This document shows, piece by piece, positions 55,704 to 64,000 of a stretch of DNA of 64,000 nt. A program made the position numbers and the translations under genes. Each line of letters opens with the position of its first letter. Positions within the stretch are counted from its first letter, which is position 1. This stretch comes from Pediococcus acidilactici (GTDB taxonomy: Bacteria; Bacillota; Bacilli; Lactobacillales; Lactobacillaceae), in contig CP103908.1 of NCBI GenBank assembly GCA_024970065.1, forward strand, positions 1,674,001 to 1,738,000, written 5' to 3'. A model generated the notes under the pieces. The model was given only the letters and a program-made list of their open reading frames with translations. It did no database searches and had not been told where the DNA came from.

Positions 55704-57050
55704 TTAAAGCAGTCCAATTTTACGTAACCCAGCTTGCGCAGCCAAGTTAATAAAGTTAAACGGTCGGTCGTAATATGGTTGGAACAGCATATCCACAAAT
55801 GCCAAGTCCTTAAGCGTATTCTGGTTTTGAATTGCTAAAGAAATTAGGTTGGCCGACTGTGAAACATCGTGTTTGCTATAGAATTGGGCCCCTAAAATAC
55901 GCAAACTCTTTTTTTCGTAAACCATTATACTCGTTATTTTAGTGGTTGACGGCATAAATTCTGGACGATAGTTATCTTCAAACACCACGTAATCAGCGTC
56001 AATTCCCGCATTTAGCGCCCGTTGGTAGGTTAAACCTGTCATCGCTAAAGTGTGCCCAAAGAGCGCAATTGCCGAGGTCCCTTGAGCGCCCATCTCCGGC
56101 CACTGGTTGCCAAAGATATTAATTCCAGCTAAAGTTCCCTGGCGGACGGCGTTCGTGGCTAAGGGGATGTATTCGGGAGCGTTGGTGGGATTATAGTGAA
56201 TGGTCCGTAAATCACCCGCCACGTAAATATCCGGGTCCGAGCTTTGACCATATTCATTAGTAATGATTGCCCCGCGGCGGTCCATTTTCACTTCCCCACG
56301 CAATAGGTCGGTAACTGGAACGAACCCGGTCGACACTACCGCCACGTCGGTAGCAAACTCACGACCATCCGCGGTCGTAACCAATAATTCGCTGACTTTA
56401 TCGGTAAATGAAACTACCTTGCTGCTGGTCTCCACCTTCACGTGGTGGTCATTCAATAGTTTAATAACTTTATCACTCAACGGGGTGTCCACGTAATTGT
56501 TTAAAATATCTTCGTGATTTTGGAAAAGGGTGACCTCGTGGTTAGTATCCACCAAGCTTTCAGCCAATTCGACGTTGACGTAACCACCACCTACTAAGGC
56601 AACTCGCCGCGCGTCTTTAACTTTTTCATGTAAAAGTTGGGCCTGTTCATAGTTTTTACATAACATCACCCGCGCGTGATTAACCCCTTTGATTGGTGGT
56701 AGGGACACCATCGAGCCGGTACACATAATGATTTTGTCGTATTTTTCTCGTTTTACGGTAAAATCATCCATATTTTGGACCATTAACTCTTTTTTCTGCC
56801 GGTTAATCCGGATCACGTCGTGACGCAAATTTACGTGAATATTTTCAGTACGGATGTCTTCAGCGCTGTCGTAAAACATGTCTTCAAGCTGTTTAACCCG
56901 CCCGTTTAGGTACAGGGCGATTCCACAGGAAAGAAACGAAATATTGTCGTTTCTTTCGTAAATATTTACCTCGGTATTGGGGTCTTGTCTAATAATTTCA
57001 CGAACTGCAGCAGTTCCGGCATGGGTACATCCAATAATTGCTACTTTCAT
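55704..57050 (-). CDS. NADH oxidase / NADH peroxidase family flavoenzyme
   Basis: 448 residues. FAD fingerprint MKVAIIGCTHAGTAAV, the redox-active Cys42 in NISFLSCGIALYL and its partner His10, then the NADH-binding ARRVALVGGGYVNVELAES (about 150-168) and the FAD-contact AGDLRTIHY segment. This is the single-cysteine group (Nox-2/Npx), reducing O2 to water or H2O2 to water via a Cys-sulfenic acid. Sequence alone does not separate oxidase from peroxidase. A role against the peroxide made by GlpO is a reasonable inference. Confidence 0.88.
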   Translation of the reverse strand: MKVAIIGCTHAGTAAVREIIRQDPNTEVNIYERNDNISFLSCGIALYLNGRVKQLEDMFYDSAEDIRTENIHVNLRHDVIRINRQKKELMVQNMDDFTVKREKYDKIIMCTGSMVSLPPIKGVNHARVMLCKNYEQAQLLHEKVKDARRVALVGGGYVNVELAESLVDTNHEVTLFQNHEDILNNYVDTPLSDKVIKLLNDHHVKVETSSKVVSFTDKVSELLVTTADGREFATDVAVVSTGFVPVTDLLRGEVKMDRRGAIITNEYGQSSDPDIYVAGDLRTIHYNPTNAPEYIPLATNAVRQGTLAGINIFGNQWPEMGAQGTSAIALFGHTLAMTGLTYQRALNAGIDADYVVFEDNYRPEFMPSTTKITSIMVYEKKSLRILGAQFYSKHDVSQSANLISLAIQNQNTLKDLAFVDMLFQPYYDRPFNFINLAAQAGLRKIGLL

Positions 57051-57225
57051 TTTTCCTCCTAATTGGTCTATACTATAGTCAGTTTTAATATTTCTAAAAA
57101 TCTATTCCCAAAAGTTATCATTTCATAACAAAACAATTATAATAGTTAATTTACGATACATCAAAAAAGTTGTATGGCATTAATTTTTTGCATCACAATT
57201 AAAATTCAAGGGAGTATTATCGTTA

Positions 57226-57906
57226 ATGTTTAGATTCTTCATCCAACCACAATTAAACACCGTCGCCCAATCCGTGCTAGGCTACGAACTGTTAATTAAA
57301 CAGTACCGGGACGATGCTTGGCGGATGCCTAAATCTTTTTCCGCAATTCCCGCTAAGACCATGGCCGATACCCTAATTGCTACGGCAAAGGAACTTTCCT
57401 TAAAGGTAGGTTCAGTGTCCGTTAACGTTGACCGGCACCAAATTCAAGATAAGCGCCTTATCCACGCCCTTGTTATGGCACAAGCCGTTCTTCGCCCCGT
57501 TAAGCTAGTTATCGAATTAATCGAAGACGCGGTAAATCCCGTGGTAACTAACGAAGATTTGATTCCCATAGTCCAAAATTTAAACGACCTAGGAATCCAA
57601 TTTTGCTTAGATGACGTGGGTAGCGGGATTAACACTTGGCCCGAGATAAAGTCCCTCTTGCCGTACACTAGTGAGCTCAAATACGCTTTACAAAATTATA
57701 AAGAGCACTTGAGTGAAACCAACGCCGAACATCACGTTGCGTTTTGGCAAAAAATTGCTGCTGAACACAAGATGCGCTTTATTCTTGAAGGTATTGAAGA
57801 TGCCAAGGACGATGCTTGGGCTGACCAAATGAAAATCGACTTACGCCAAGGCTATTACTACGGTAAACCAACCTTGATGAAAATTTACGATAGTGACCCA
57901 GATTAA
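57226..57906 (+). CDS. Stand-alone EAL-domain protein
   Basis: 226 residues, only an EAL domain, no GGDEF, PAS or membrane part. The motif is variant ELL (Glu21) but the catalytic set is mostly present: Asn68 (VNVDR), Glu97 (IELIED), Asp129-Asp130 in CLDDVGSG (DDFG in active enzymes), Lys152, Glu188 and Glu191 (LEGIED), and the RQGYYYGKP end. It could hydrolyse c-di-GMP or merely bind it. No cyclase is seen in this window. Convergent with hsp20, sharing a terminator. Confidence 0.85.
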   Translation: MFRFFIQPQLNTVAQSVLGYELLIKQYRDDAWRMPKSFSAIPAKTMADTLIATAKELSLKVGSVSVNVDRHQIQDKRLIHALVMAQAVLRPVKLVIELIEDAVNPVVTNEDLIPIVQNLNDLGIQFCLDDVGSGINTWPEIKSLLPYTSELKYALQNYKEHLSETNAEHHVAFWQKIAAEHKMRFILEGIEDAKDDAWADQMKIDLRQGYYYGKPTLMKIYDSDPD

Positions 57907-57967
57907 ATTTGCCTCGTGAATATGTTGTATAGTATTCTTGCCAGTCTAACACATGAAAAATACTTAA

Positions 57968-58010
57968 TAAAAAAAGACGCCCACAGATTTTCATCTGTGA
58001 GCGTCTTTTT
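57968..58010. terminator. Bidirectional terminator between the EAL gene and hsp20
   Basis: Stem AAAAAGACGC..CACAGAT / ATCTGTG.GCGTCTTTTT with a short loop and T-runs on both strands. Confidence 0.85.
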
Positions 58011-58066
58011 CAAACCTTATCAAAAGGATGGGAGATTTTCCACGTCCTTAATCATTTATCAATTAA

Positions 58067-58489
58067 CTATTCAATTTCGATACCTGAACTAGATTCGTCC
58101 GTGGTCTTTGGCAACGTGATACTCAAAACACCGTTATCAACCTTAGCTTTGATGTCACTTGCCTTAACCCCAGGCAATGAGTAACTTCTGTGCATGATTC
58201 CGTAGTTCCGTTCGGTCATGGTAACGTTGTGATCCTTATCTTCATGATCAGCGAAACTATCTTTCTTAACTTCAACGTTCAAAACACCATCTTGGTAGTT
58301 TAACTTAATATCCTTCTTGTCAATGCCCGGAACATCAATTTTAACATTGTAATCCTTGTCCGATTCACTAACATCAGTCTTTAAGCTAGTTGGAGTTGCG
58401 TTCCAGCCGTCGTTGAAAAATCCACGTGCTAAACGGTCAAAGAATGGATCCCACATATCATTCCTACGATTCATCATTTCATTAGCCAT
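58067..58489 (-). CDS. hsp20: Small heat shock protein, Hsp20 family
   Basis: 140 residues. N-terminal arm MANEMMNRRNDMWDPFFDRLARGFF, alpha-crystallin domain from about residue 38 (KTDVSESDKDYNVKIDVPGIDKKDIKLNYQDGVLNVEVKK) and the PGVKASDIKAKVDNGVLSITLPK end, with a C-terminal IEIE in the IxI position. ATP-independent holdase for unfolded proteins. Under heat control, see the CtsR site upstream. Confidence 0.95.
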   Translation of the reverse strand: MANEMMNRRNDMWDPFFDRLARGFFNDGWNATPTSLKTDVSESDKDYNVKIDVPGIDKKDIKLNYQDGVLNVEVKKDSFADHEDKDHNVTMTERNYGIMHRSYSLPGVKASDIKAKVDNGVLSITLPKTTDESSSGIEIE

Positions 58490-58561
58490 AAAACAAAACC
58501 CCTTTCCAAATAACCAAAATGATCGATGCGGTTTTTGTTTACCTCATCTCTTCACTTTCTT

Positions 58562-58615
58562 ATTGTAGTGCATTGGTCAAAGAAAGTCAAACTTTTTATT
58601 TGACTTTCTTTGACC
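58562..58615 (-). promoter_or_regulatory. hsp20 promoter with two inverted CtsR operators
   Basis: GGTCAAAGAAAGTCAAA (58575-58591) matches the CtsR heptad repeat; its exact inverted copy lies at 58599-58615, making a 41-bp inverted repeat. On the minus strand TTGACT (58585-58590) and TACAAT (58562-58567) are spaced by 17 bases, so the -35 is inside one operator. Confidence 0.85.
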
Positions 58616-58674
58616 AAATTTATTTTGCAAAAATTATTCCGATATTGCAATTAAAATGCACTTCAAATCCTAGT

Positions 58675-58914
58675 CTTTGGTTCCACCGTTAGTCGAAACG
58701 TGTTTTGAAATCCAGCCCTCTCCGGCTAACTAAATTATGGGACCAATTGCTTAACCCGCAATTAGTCCCATAGCATTCTACTGCTTTATAGTTAAAACGC
58801 GTGAAAGCCACCAATTTTCTCCGGTTAACTAAATTGTGCCATCAATCGCCTAACCCGCGATTAATGGCACAATTTTGCTAATCCTCAAAAATTACCCGGC
58901 GTCTGTCACGCTCT
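58675..58914 (+). repeat. Intergenic palindromic element, tandem double copy
   Basis: Units 58675-58780 and 58781-58914. Stems: TATGGGAC / GTCCCATA around CAATTGC / GCAATTA, and ATTGTGCCAT / ATGGCACAAT around CAATCGC / GCGATTA. In the first the inner stem itself changes with compensation (ATTGC / GCAAT in place of ATCGC / GCGAT). The right end touches the stop codon of ndk. With the CtsR region it explains 58490-58912. Confidence 0.85.
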
Positions 58915-59338
58915 AATTTCTTTCCGGAAACCAAATCTTAATTTCTTTTTCTGCGCTTTCCTTACTGTCCGAGCTGTGGACCACATTCTTGATTGGACCT
59001 GGTCCCCATGCCCTTGCAAAGTCGCCCCTGATCGTTCCTGGCATTGCTTCGCTGGGGTTGGTTGGACCCGCCATCTTACGGAAAGTTTCGATAATTTCGT
59101 CGCCTTCCGCAATAATGGCTACCAATGGGCCACTCGTCATAAATTCTTCAATCCCTGGATAATATGGCTTATCCACCAGTTGCGAATAATGTTGCCGCAA
59201 CTGTTCCTTCGTAGCGTTAATCATTTTTAAGGCTTTAATTTCGTAACGGCGGTTTTCAATACGCGAAAGCACGTGCCCCACGTGCCCACACTGCACCCCG
59301 TCTGGTTTAACCAAAATTAACGTTCTCTCTTCACTCAT
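58913..59338 (-). CDS. ndk: Nucleoside diphosphate kinase
   Basis: 141 residues; balances NTP pools by ping-pong phosphate transfer. ERTLILVKPDGVQ start, the YEIKALKMI strand, RKMAGPTNPSEAMPGTIRGDFA and the active-site His in NVVHSSDSKESAEKEI are all present. Monocistronic, ending at a palindromic element. Confidence 0.96.
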   Translation of the reverse strand: MSEERTLILVKPDGVQCGHVGHVLSRIENRRYEIKALKMINATKEQLRQHYSQLVDKPYYPGIEEFMTSGPLVAIIAEGDEIIETFRKMAGPTNPSEAMPGTIRGDFARAWGPGPIKNVVHSSDSKESAEKEIKIWFPERN

Positions 59339-59502
59339 ATGCGCATCCCCCTTGGAATTTCATACCCTAATTATATACTAGTAAACGTACTCGTTATAAA
59401 CTTTCCGCTCGTAAAAGTTGATTTTTATAGTTTTATTTAAAATTATTAACTAACCACTTAAGGATGAACTTAAATTGAACCTCGCTTTAAAGTCGTTTGA
59501 AC

Positions 59503-59535
59503 TAAAAAAGGTTGGGATAAGTTTCCCAACCTTTA
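59503..59535 (-). terminator. Terminator of the EamA gene
   Basis: Minus-strand stem AAAGGTTGGGAAA / TCCCAACCTTT with trailing T-run (plus-strand A-run at 59503-59509). Confidence 0.8.
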
Positions 59536-59561
59536 CGATTATTAGTTGATTATTAGCATTT

Positions 59562-60473
59562 TCACGGCTCCGACCGAAACTTCTGAATAATTGTAATGGC
59601 AACAATTACTAAAATCGAACCAATCAATTCGGTCACGTTGAACTTCAGATTTAAGAACAACAGACTGAGTACGAAGGTCACCACTGGTTGTACGGCATCT
59701 AAAATGCTAACCACTGCCGACGGAGCAAAGTTCAAGCTATGTAACAATGCCCAGAATGGCAAAATGGTCCCTACAAGGATCACGGTAGCCATTGATAATA
59801 CCAATCGAGTGGTAACTTCTGGCGTATTGACCCAGACCGGTTGGTGGATGTTAAACAAAATTCCACCGATGATCAACGCCCATCCCAAGACGATCATTGG
59901 AGAATGGTCTTTGGTAATCGGCTTCGGTAAAACTACGTAAAATGCAGCCGTCACTCCAGAAAGGATCCCCCAAATCAACGCACTATTTGAAATTGCTAAA
60001 CTATGAATATTGCCGTGGGTAATTGCCAAGAATACCCCCAGCATCGCGATCACAAACGCGATTAAGTCGCTACGCAGCGGACGTTCGTGCTTAAAAACTA
60101 GACTACCCAAAACAATGAACAATGGGCTTAAGTACTGTAAAATAGTGGCCGCCGAAGCATTTCCTTCTTGCACACTCATATAAAAAGTTAATAAATTGGC
60201 CATTAAACCAAAAATTGCATACGCGAATAACCATAAAACGGTCCGTAGTGATTTAAAAACATCAAAAATGTGCATTCGGTACTTGATAAAGCTGATAATG
60301 ATTAGGAGTACCCCTGCCCCACTAGTTCGTGCTGACAAGAACCATGAAGCTGGAATGCTTTCTCCCTGCGAGATTACCTGCAATACCGTACCTGAAATCC
60401 CCCACATACAGGAAGCAATCAGGGCCCAAAAAATTCCTTTTCCCACCTGTTTGTTTGTCAAATTATTTTCCAT
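59562..60473 (-). CDS. EamA/DMT-family transporter
   Basis: 303 residues, ten membrane segments in two EamA repeats: GIFWALIASCMWGISGTVLQVI first and NSALIWGILSGVTAAFYVVLPKPI second. The conserved SAATILQYLSPLF and SAVVSILDAVQPVVTFVLSLLFL segments are the inner halves of each repeat. Drug/metabolite exporters of amino acids or similar; substrate unknown. Followed upstream by marR on the same strand (135 bases away), which may or may not control it. Confidence 0.88.
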   Translation of the reverse strand: MENNLTNKQVGKGIFWALIASCMWGISGTVLQVISQGESIPASWFLSARTSGAGVLLIIISFIKYRMHIFDVFKSLRTVLWLFAYAIFGLMANLLTFYMSVQEGNASAATILQYLSPLFIVLGSLVFKHERPLRSDLIAFVIAMLGVFLAITHGNIHSLAISNSALIWGILSGVTAAFYVVLPKPITKDHSPMIVLGWALIIGGILFNIHQPVWVNTPEVTTRLVLSMATVILVGTILPFWALLHSLNFAPSAVVSILDAVQPVVTFVLSLLFLNLKFNVTELIGSILVIVAITIIQKFRSEP

Positions 60474-60567
60474 TTCAGTAACCTCACCAACTTATTAATT
60501 TGCAATATTAATCAAGATTATATCTAAAAAACCTTCCTTCCGTAAAGAATTAAGGCTTGATAAATAA

Positions 60568-60595
60568 AAAGACAGGACCTCTGCCCTGCTTTTTA
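60568..60595 (-). terminator. Terminator of the marR gene
   Basis: Minus-strand hairpin GCAGGgcagaggtCCTGT with TTTTTATTTA following. Confidence 0.6.
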
Positions 60596-60608
60596 CGGTA
60601 ATTTTTAA

Positions 60609-61055
60609 TTAATCATCCATTGTGTCTTTAATAACTTCAACAATCTTGTTGATATGTTCGAGTGTCTTCAAGAAGTCGTCCTTACCGTAACGTTTAGCCA
60701 CGTCATCTAACATTTCCTTGAAAATTTTATCATTTTTCCAGTATAATTCACGGCCCCGGTTAGTCAACGTTAGGTACTTCTTACGCCGATCCACCCGATC
60801 ACTCTTCTGTTCAATTAATCCCAGGTCAAGCAAAGTACCTACTTTACGTGAGATTGCACTCTTCGTTACTTCTTGTGTCTCCGCAATTTCACTCAAAGTA
60901 ATTGGTTCACTACCAGATTGTTCGATTATGTGCATAATCATAAACATATCGAAAGATACTTGTGGATCAGAAATTTTGCTTTCTAGTAACGTTCCAATCA
61001 ACTTGATACTCTTATTATATGCTTGTGCAATAAATGAAATATCTGCTTGTTCCAT
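60609..61055 (-). CDS. MarR-family transcriptional regulator
   Basis: 148 residues. Winged helix with EPITLSEIAETQEVTKSAISRKVGTLLDLGLIEQKSDRVDRRKKYLTLTNRGREL (about 55-110), preceded and followed by dimer helices. The DRVDRRKKYL wing is typical. Autorepression and control of a neighbouring transporter is the common pattern; the operator was not identified. Confidence 0.9.
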   Translation of the reverse strand: MEQADISFIAQAYNKSIKLIGTLLESKISDPQVSFDMFMIMHIIEQSGSEPITLSEIAETQEVTKSAISRKVGTLLDLGLIEQKSDRVDRRKKYLTLTNRGRELYWKNDKIFKEMLDDVAKRYGKDDFLKTLEHINKIVEVIKDTMDD

Positions 61056-61207
61056 TGTTTCTCCTCTTTTCTTTCTAACTCTCCAAAACCTTAAACACTA
61101 TTAAATTTTAACACACTAATAATTATAGTCAAGGCAACGCTTAAAATGGTAACACATTAACCCTCTACTTTACAATATATTACGGTGAAAAAGTTGCAAC
61201 TGCAACC

Positions 61208-62839
61208 TTATTTAGCACGGTATAGTTGTGCAACTTGTTGTTGGACGACCTCATGCTGTAAAAATTCGTCATACGTGGTATCAGCACGGTCGACCACGCC
61301 CCGATCCGAGACTTCAATAATGTGGTCAGCAGTCGTTTGAATAAATTCATGATCGTGAGAAGTCATAATAATGGAACTCTTAAACTCGGTTAACCCTTCG
61401 TTTAAGGCCGTAATTGACTCTAAGTCAAGGTGATTAGTTGGATCATCTAAAAGCAAAACGTTAGCCTTGCTTAACATCATTTTTGAAATCATGCAACGTA
61501 CCTTTTCGCCCCCGGAAAGTTTCGTTACGTTCTTCAGCACGTCTTCTCCAGAGAAGAGCATTTTACCTAGAAAACCGCGTAAGAAGGTGTTGTCACTTTC
61601 TTCTTTGTCAGCATATTGGCGTAACCATTCTAGGATATCTAAGTTTTCATCCGTAAAGTATGGGTTAATATCCCGGGGGATGTAACTACGTTCGGTAGTT
61701 TGTCCCCAAGTAACTGAACCTTCATCCGGTTCTAATTCACCTGCTAGGATTTGCATCATCACCGTGGTTGCTAAGTCATTACGACTTAAAATCGCGGCCT
61801 TTTCTCCGGGACGAATTGTAAAGGTAATGTTATCCAAAATCTTTACTCCGTCAATTGATTTGCTAACTTTATCGACCCGAACCAAGTCATTACCTAATTC
61901 GCGAGCTGGTTTAAAGCGAATATATGGATATTTACGTGAAGACGGCTTAATATCATCCAACGTAATTTTTTCCAACTGCTTCTTCCGGGCGGTCGCCTGT
62001 TTTGACTTGGAGGCGTTCGCGCTAAACCGGGCCACAAATTCTTGTAATTGCTTGATTTGTTCTTCTTTTTTAGCGTTGGCGTTTTCTGCTAACCGTTTTG
62101 CAAGTGCGCTAGATTCCATCCAGAAGTCGTAGTTTCCGACAAATAATTCAATCTTGCCATAATCTACGTCACACATCATCGTGCAGACCGAATTCAAGAA
62201 ATGCCGGTCATGAGATACTACGATTACGATGTTGGGGAAGTCCGCTAAAAAGTCTTCTAGCCAACTAATTGATTGCGGATCCAACCCGTTCGTGGGCTCA
62301 TCTAAAATCAAGATATCCGGCTTACCAAAGAGCGCTTGACCAAGTAAAACCTTAATCCGTTGTCCTTCAGTTAATTCGCTCATCTTACTGTAGTGCAAAT
62401 CTTCGCTAATCCCTAGTTGTTGCAACAATTGGGAAGCTTCGGCTTCGGCATTCCAACCGTCCATTTCCGCAAATTCTGCTTCTAGTTCCGCAGCCTTCAT
62501 CCCGTCTTCATCCGAGAAATCAGGCTTAGCGTAGAGCGCGTCCTTTTCTTGCATCACTTGATACAACTTTTGGTGACCTTGAATAACGGTATCCATTACC
62601 GTAAATTCTTCAAACGCATAGTGATCCTGATTCAAACTCGACATCCGTTCGTTAGGCGAAATGCTGACGTTTCCCGACGTTGGTTGTAATTTTCCTTCAA
62701 GTATTTTCAAAAAGGTCGACTTGCCGGCCCCATTTGCGCCAATAATCCCGTAACAATTGCCCGGGGTAAATTTTAAATTAACGTCGCTATACAATTTTCG
62801 GTCTGAAAATTGCATGCTCATATCCGTTACAGTTATCAT
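61208..62839 (-). CDS. ABC-F ATPase, YkpA/YbiT-like
   Basis: 543 residues from ATG 62839, which follows GGAGG; an open frame 82 codons longer has no support. Two ABC domains without membrane parts: GANGAGKST (about 37) and Walker B LILDEPTNGLD, signature-like SELTEGQRIK; second domain with an atypical Walker A (LSRNDLATTV where GxxGxGKST is expected), signature KLSGGEKVR and VLLLDDPTNHLDLES. The linker (about 230-300) is highly charged. ABC-F proteins act on ribosomes, as translation factors or in antibiotic protection. Loss of the second P-loop also occurs in some family members, so I do not call it broken. Confidence 0.9.
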   Translation of the reverse strand: MITVTDMSMQFSDRKLYSDVNLKFTPGNCYGIIGANGAGKSTFLKILEGKLQPTSGNVSISPNERMSSLNQDHYAFEEFTVMDTVIQGHQKLYQVMQEKDALYAKPDFSDEDGMKAAELEAEFAEMDGWNAEAEASQLLQQLGISEDLHYSKMSELTEGQRIKVLLGQALFGKPDILILDEPTNGLDPQSISWLEDFLADFPNIVIVVSHDRHFLNSVCTMMCDVDYGKIELFVGNYDFWMESSALAKRLAENANAKKEEQIKQLQEFVARFSANASKSKQATARKKQLEKITLDDIKPSSRKYPYIRFKPARELGNDLVRVDKVSKSIDGVKILDNITFTIRPGEKAAILSRNDLATTVMMQILAGELEPDEGSVTWGQTTERSYIPRDINPYFTDENLDILEWLRQYADKEESDNTFLRGFLGKMLFSGEDVLKNVTKLSGGEKVRCMISKMMLSKANVLLLDDPTNHLDLESITALNEGLTEFKSSIIMTSHDHEFIQTTADHIIEVSDRGVVDRADTTYDEFLQHEVVQQQVAQLYRAK

Positions 62840-62876
62840 TGATTTCCTCCATATACTAACAAAAGGCAAAAATAAA

Positions 62877-63000
62877 AGAGAGTGGGACAAAAGTCGGTAT
62901 TTACGAGCATTAACTGAATCCCCCATTAATCGCAATCTAGGCGGTCGATGGGGGATTTGGTTAAGCAGAACAAACTGACTTTTGGCACACGTTCTGGCAC
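62877..63000. repeat. Intergenic palindromic element, hybrid copy
   Basis: Stem AATCCCCCAT / ATGGGGGATT around TTAATCGC / GCGGTCGA, followed by TTGGTTAAGC. Its outer side (AGAGAGTGGGACAAAAGTCG...GAGCATTAACTGAA) is the reverse complement of the tail of the second subfamily (51340-51430), so it links the two subfamilies. Confidence 0.65.
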
Positions 63001-63128
63001 TGCTAAATTCAACAGTCCAAAATGGTTTCCCAGCCTCAATATCCTTCAATCTTTTTAATCTAACATACCTACTATATCCGAGCAACTTTCTTTTACTGAA
63101 GCTGTCGCATCGGCTTGGTTAAGCAGGC

Positions 63129-64000
63129 TTACTTATTTTTTCCGGTGGACATCACCAAATTCAAAATGATTGCCACCATGGCCGCAACCGCAATTGGCGA
63201 GCCTAGTAAATATTGTACCATCTGAGGGGCTTCCTTCACCACCATTGTGGGAATTAATACTAGCGCGAAGGTCAAAACAATCGGAATCCCAATTACGTAT
63301 ATGTCGCCATCTTTTTCTTGGAGGTTACGGATAACTCGCAAGCCGTTTAGCATAATGGTTACGCAGATAATCGCAAACACGCCGCCAATCACTGGGGCTG
63401 GAATGGCGGACAGAAACGCCGAAATCTTAGTAAAGAAGCCGAGCACGATGAACCAGATTCCAGCTGAAATGAACACCCGTTTACTGGCCACACCGGTAAT
63501 TGAAATAATTCCGGCATTTGTGGAATAACCCGTTACGGGCGTAGATCCTAATAGAGCAGCAATTAGACAACTAATTCCTTCCCCAACCAAGCCGCGATTC
63601 CACTGTTTGTTGGTAATTTGATGGTTAGTGACCGCCCCCATTGCAAACCAAGTTCCCGTTGTTTCGGTCGTTAGAATCGCGTAAATAATGATAAAAGTTA
63701 AAATTGCGGTTGGCGAAAAGGTGACTCCGTAATGCAAGACGGTGCCTTGCGGTAAGCTAAACCACGCCGCTTGTTTAACGGTGCTCCAGTCGAAGCGTCC
63801 CATCATGGTTGCCGCAACCGTACCGGCTAATAACGCAATGATGATTGCTCCAGTTCTAAAAACCCTTTGTAAACTAGGAAAGTGAATGCTAATTGAAATC
63901 GAAATCAAGAGCGTGACTGCCGTAATTCCAGCCAAAATTATGTTTTGGTTGATGTTGCCGCTAGCTTGAAAAATATTACTGTCTAACGCAGTAGGAATCA
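63129..64000 (-). CDS. NCS2-family nucleobase (uracil/xanthine) permease, C-terminal part
   Basis: Frame continues past the right edge; the visible 290 residues start PTALDSNIFQASGNINQNII and include the nucleobase-ascorbate signature NAGIISITGVASKRV and further helices ending LGSPIAVAAMVAIILNLVMSTGKNK. A TTG/ATG-like start at 63935 is only internal, since similarity continues upstream of it. Imports uracil or purines with protons; the exact base is not decided by what is visible. Confidence 0.88.
   Translation of the reverse strand, partial: IPTALDSNIFQASGNINQNIILAGITAVTLLISISISIHFPSLQRVFRTGAIIIALLAGTVAATMMGRFDWSTVKQAAWFSLPQGTVLHYGVTFSPTAILTFIIIYAILTTETTGTWFAMGAVTNHQITNKQWNRGLVGEGISCLIAALLGSTPVTGYSTNAGIISITGVASKRVFISAGIWFIVLGFFTKISAFLSAIPAPVIGGVFAIICVTIMLNGLRVIRNLQEKDGDIYVIGIPIVLTFALVLIPTMVVKEAPQMVQYLLGSPIAVAAMVAIILNLVMSTGKNK

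Noticed and set aside
61208-62839. ABC-F gene as a pseudogene because of the weak second Walker A
   Set aside because: Frame, signature and Walker B motifs are intact and full length, and variant P-loops occur in this subfamily.

Overview
The window looks like a chromosomal segment of a lactic acid bacterium of the Lactobacillaceae. Supporting this are a malolactic-enzyme cluster, a GlpO-type glycerol-phosphate oxidase with a GlpK carrying the HPr phosphorylation histidine, PepF, LuxS, CtsR operators, cre boxes, and moderate GC. I did not assign a genus or species. No tRNA, rRNA, CRISPR array, intact insertion sequence or phage module was recognised.

Layout. 0-16.6 kb is mostly housekeeping: the end of a GtrA-like protein, ligA, exoA, a PEBP protein, a short MutS2 relative behind a possible attenuator, a HigBA-like toxin-antitoxin pair with a perfect 20-bp palindrome upstream, the malate cluster (mleP, fumC, mleA, divergent mleR), an aldo/keto reductase, a ClC channel and a HAD protein without its nucleophile. 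16.9-40.6 kb is a large accessory region made almost entirely of two paralogous gene families, interrupted by glpK-glpO-glpF. 40.7-43 kb encodes a secreted BspA-like LRR/zinc metalloprotease. 43-64 kb returns to ordinary genes: pepF, a GntR/GH31/GPH sugar locus with two cre boxes, transporters, luxS, an NADH oxidase/peroxidase, a lone EAL protein, hsp20 under double CtsR control, ndk, marR, an ABC-F protein and a nucleobase permease cut by the window edge.

The exciting part is the array. Family A (about 245 aa) has the signature of a metal-dependent GT-A-type transferase: an A/G-rich DxxD in a TDATDV...NYPF context, an NxGxxxGTR segment, and a C terminus ending in SSAWFKHK. Family B (about 275 aa) has an N-terminal beta-rich module followed by a domain that still aligns to family A but has lost the DxxD. 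A and B sit as A-then-B pairs. By eye both families fall into three types (I, II, III) and every A sits beside a B of its own type. The order suggests duplication of a larger module: pair I, pair II, antisense metalloprotease, pair III. Relics of the protease sit at the same position in two modules. Frameshifted and relic members show the array is still gaining and losing copies. An enzyme plus pseudo-enzyme partner, reminiscent of GtfA/GtfB-type co-activators, is the working inference; no function is proven.

A second theme is a family of intergenic elements. They are long imperfect palindromes with compensatory changes in the central stem, in single, tandem-double and tandem-triple copies, usually placed exactly at the 3' ends of genes and sometimes supplying the last codons.
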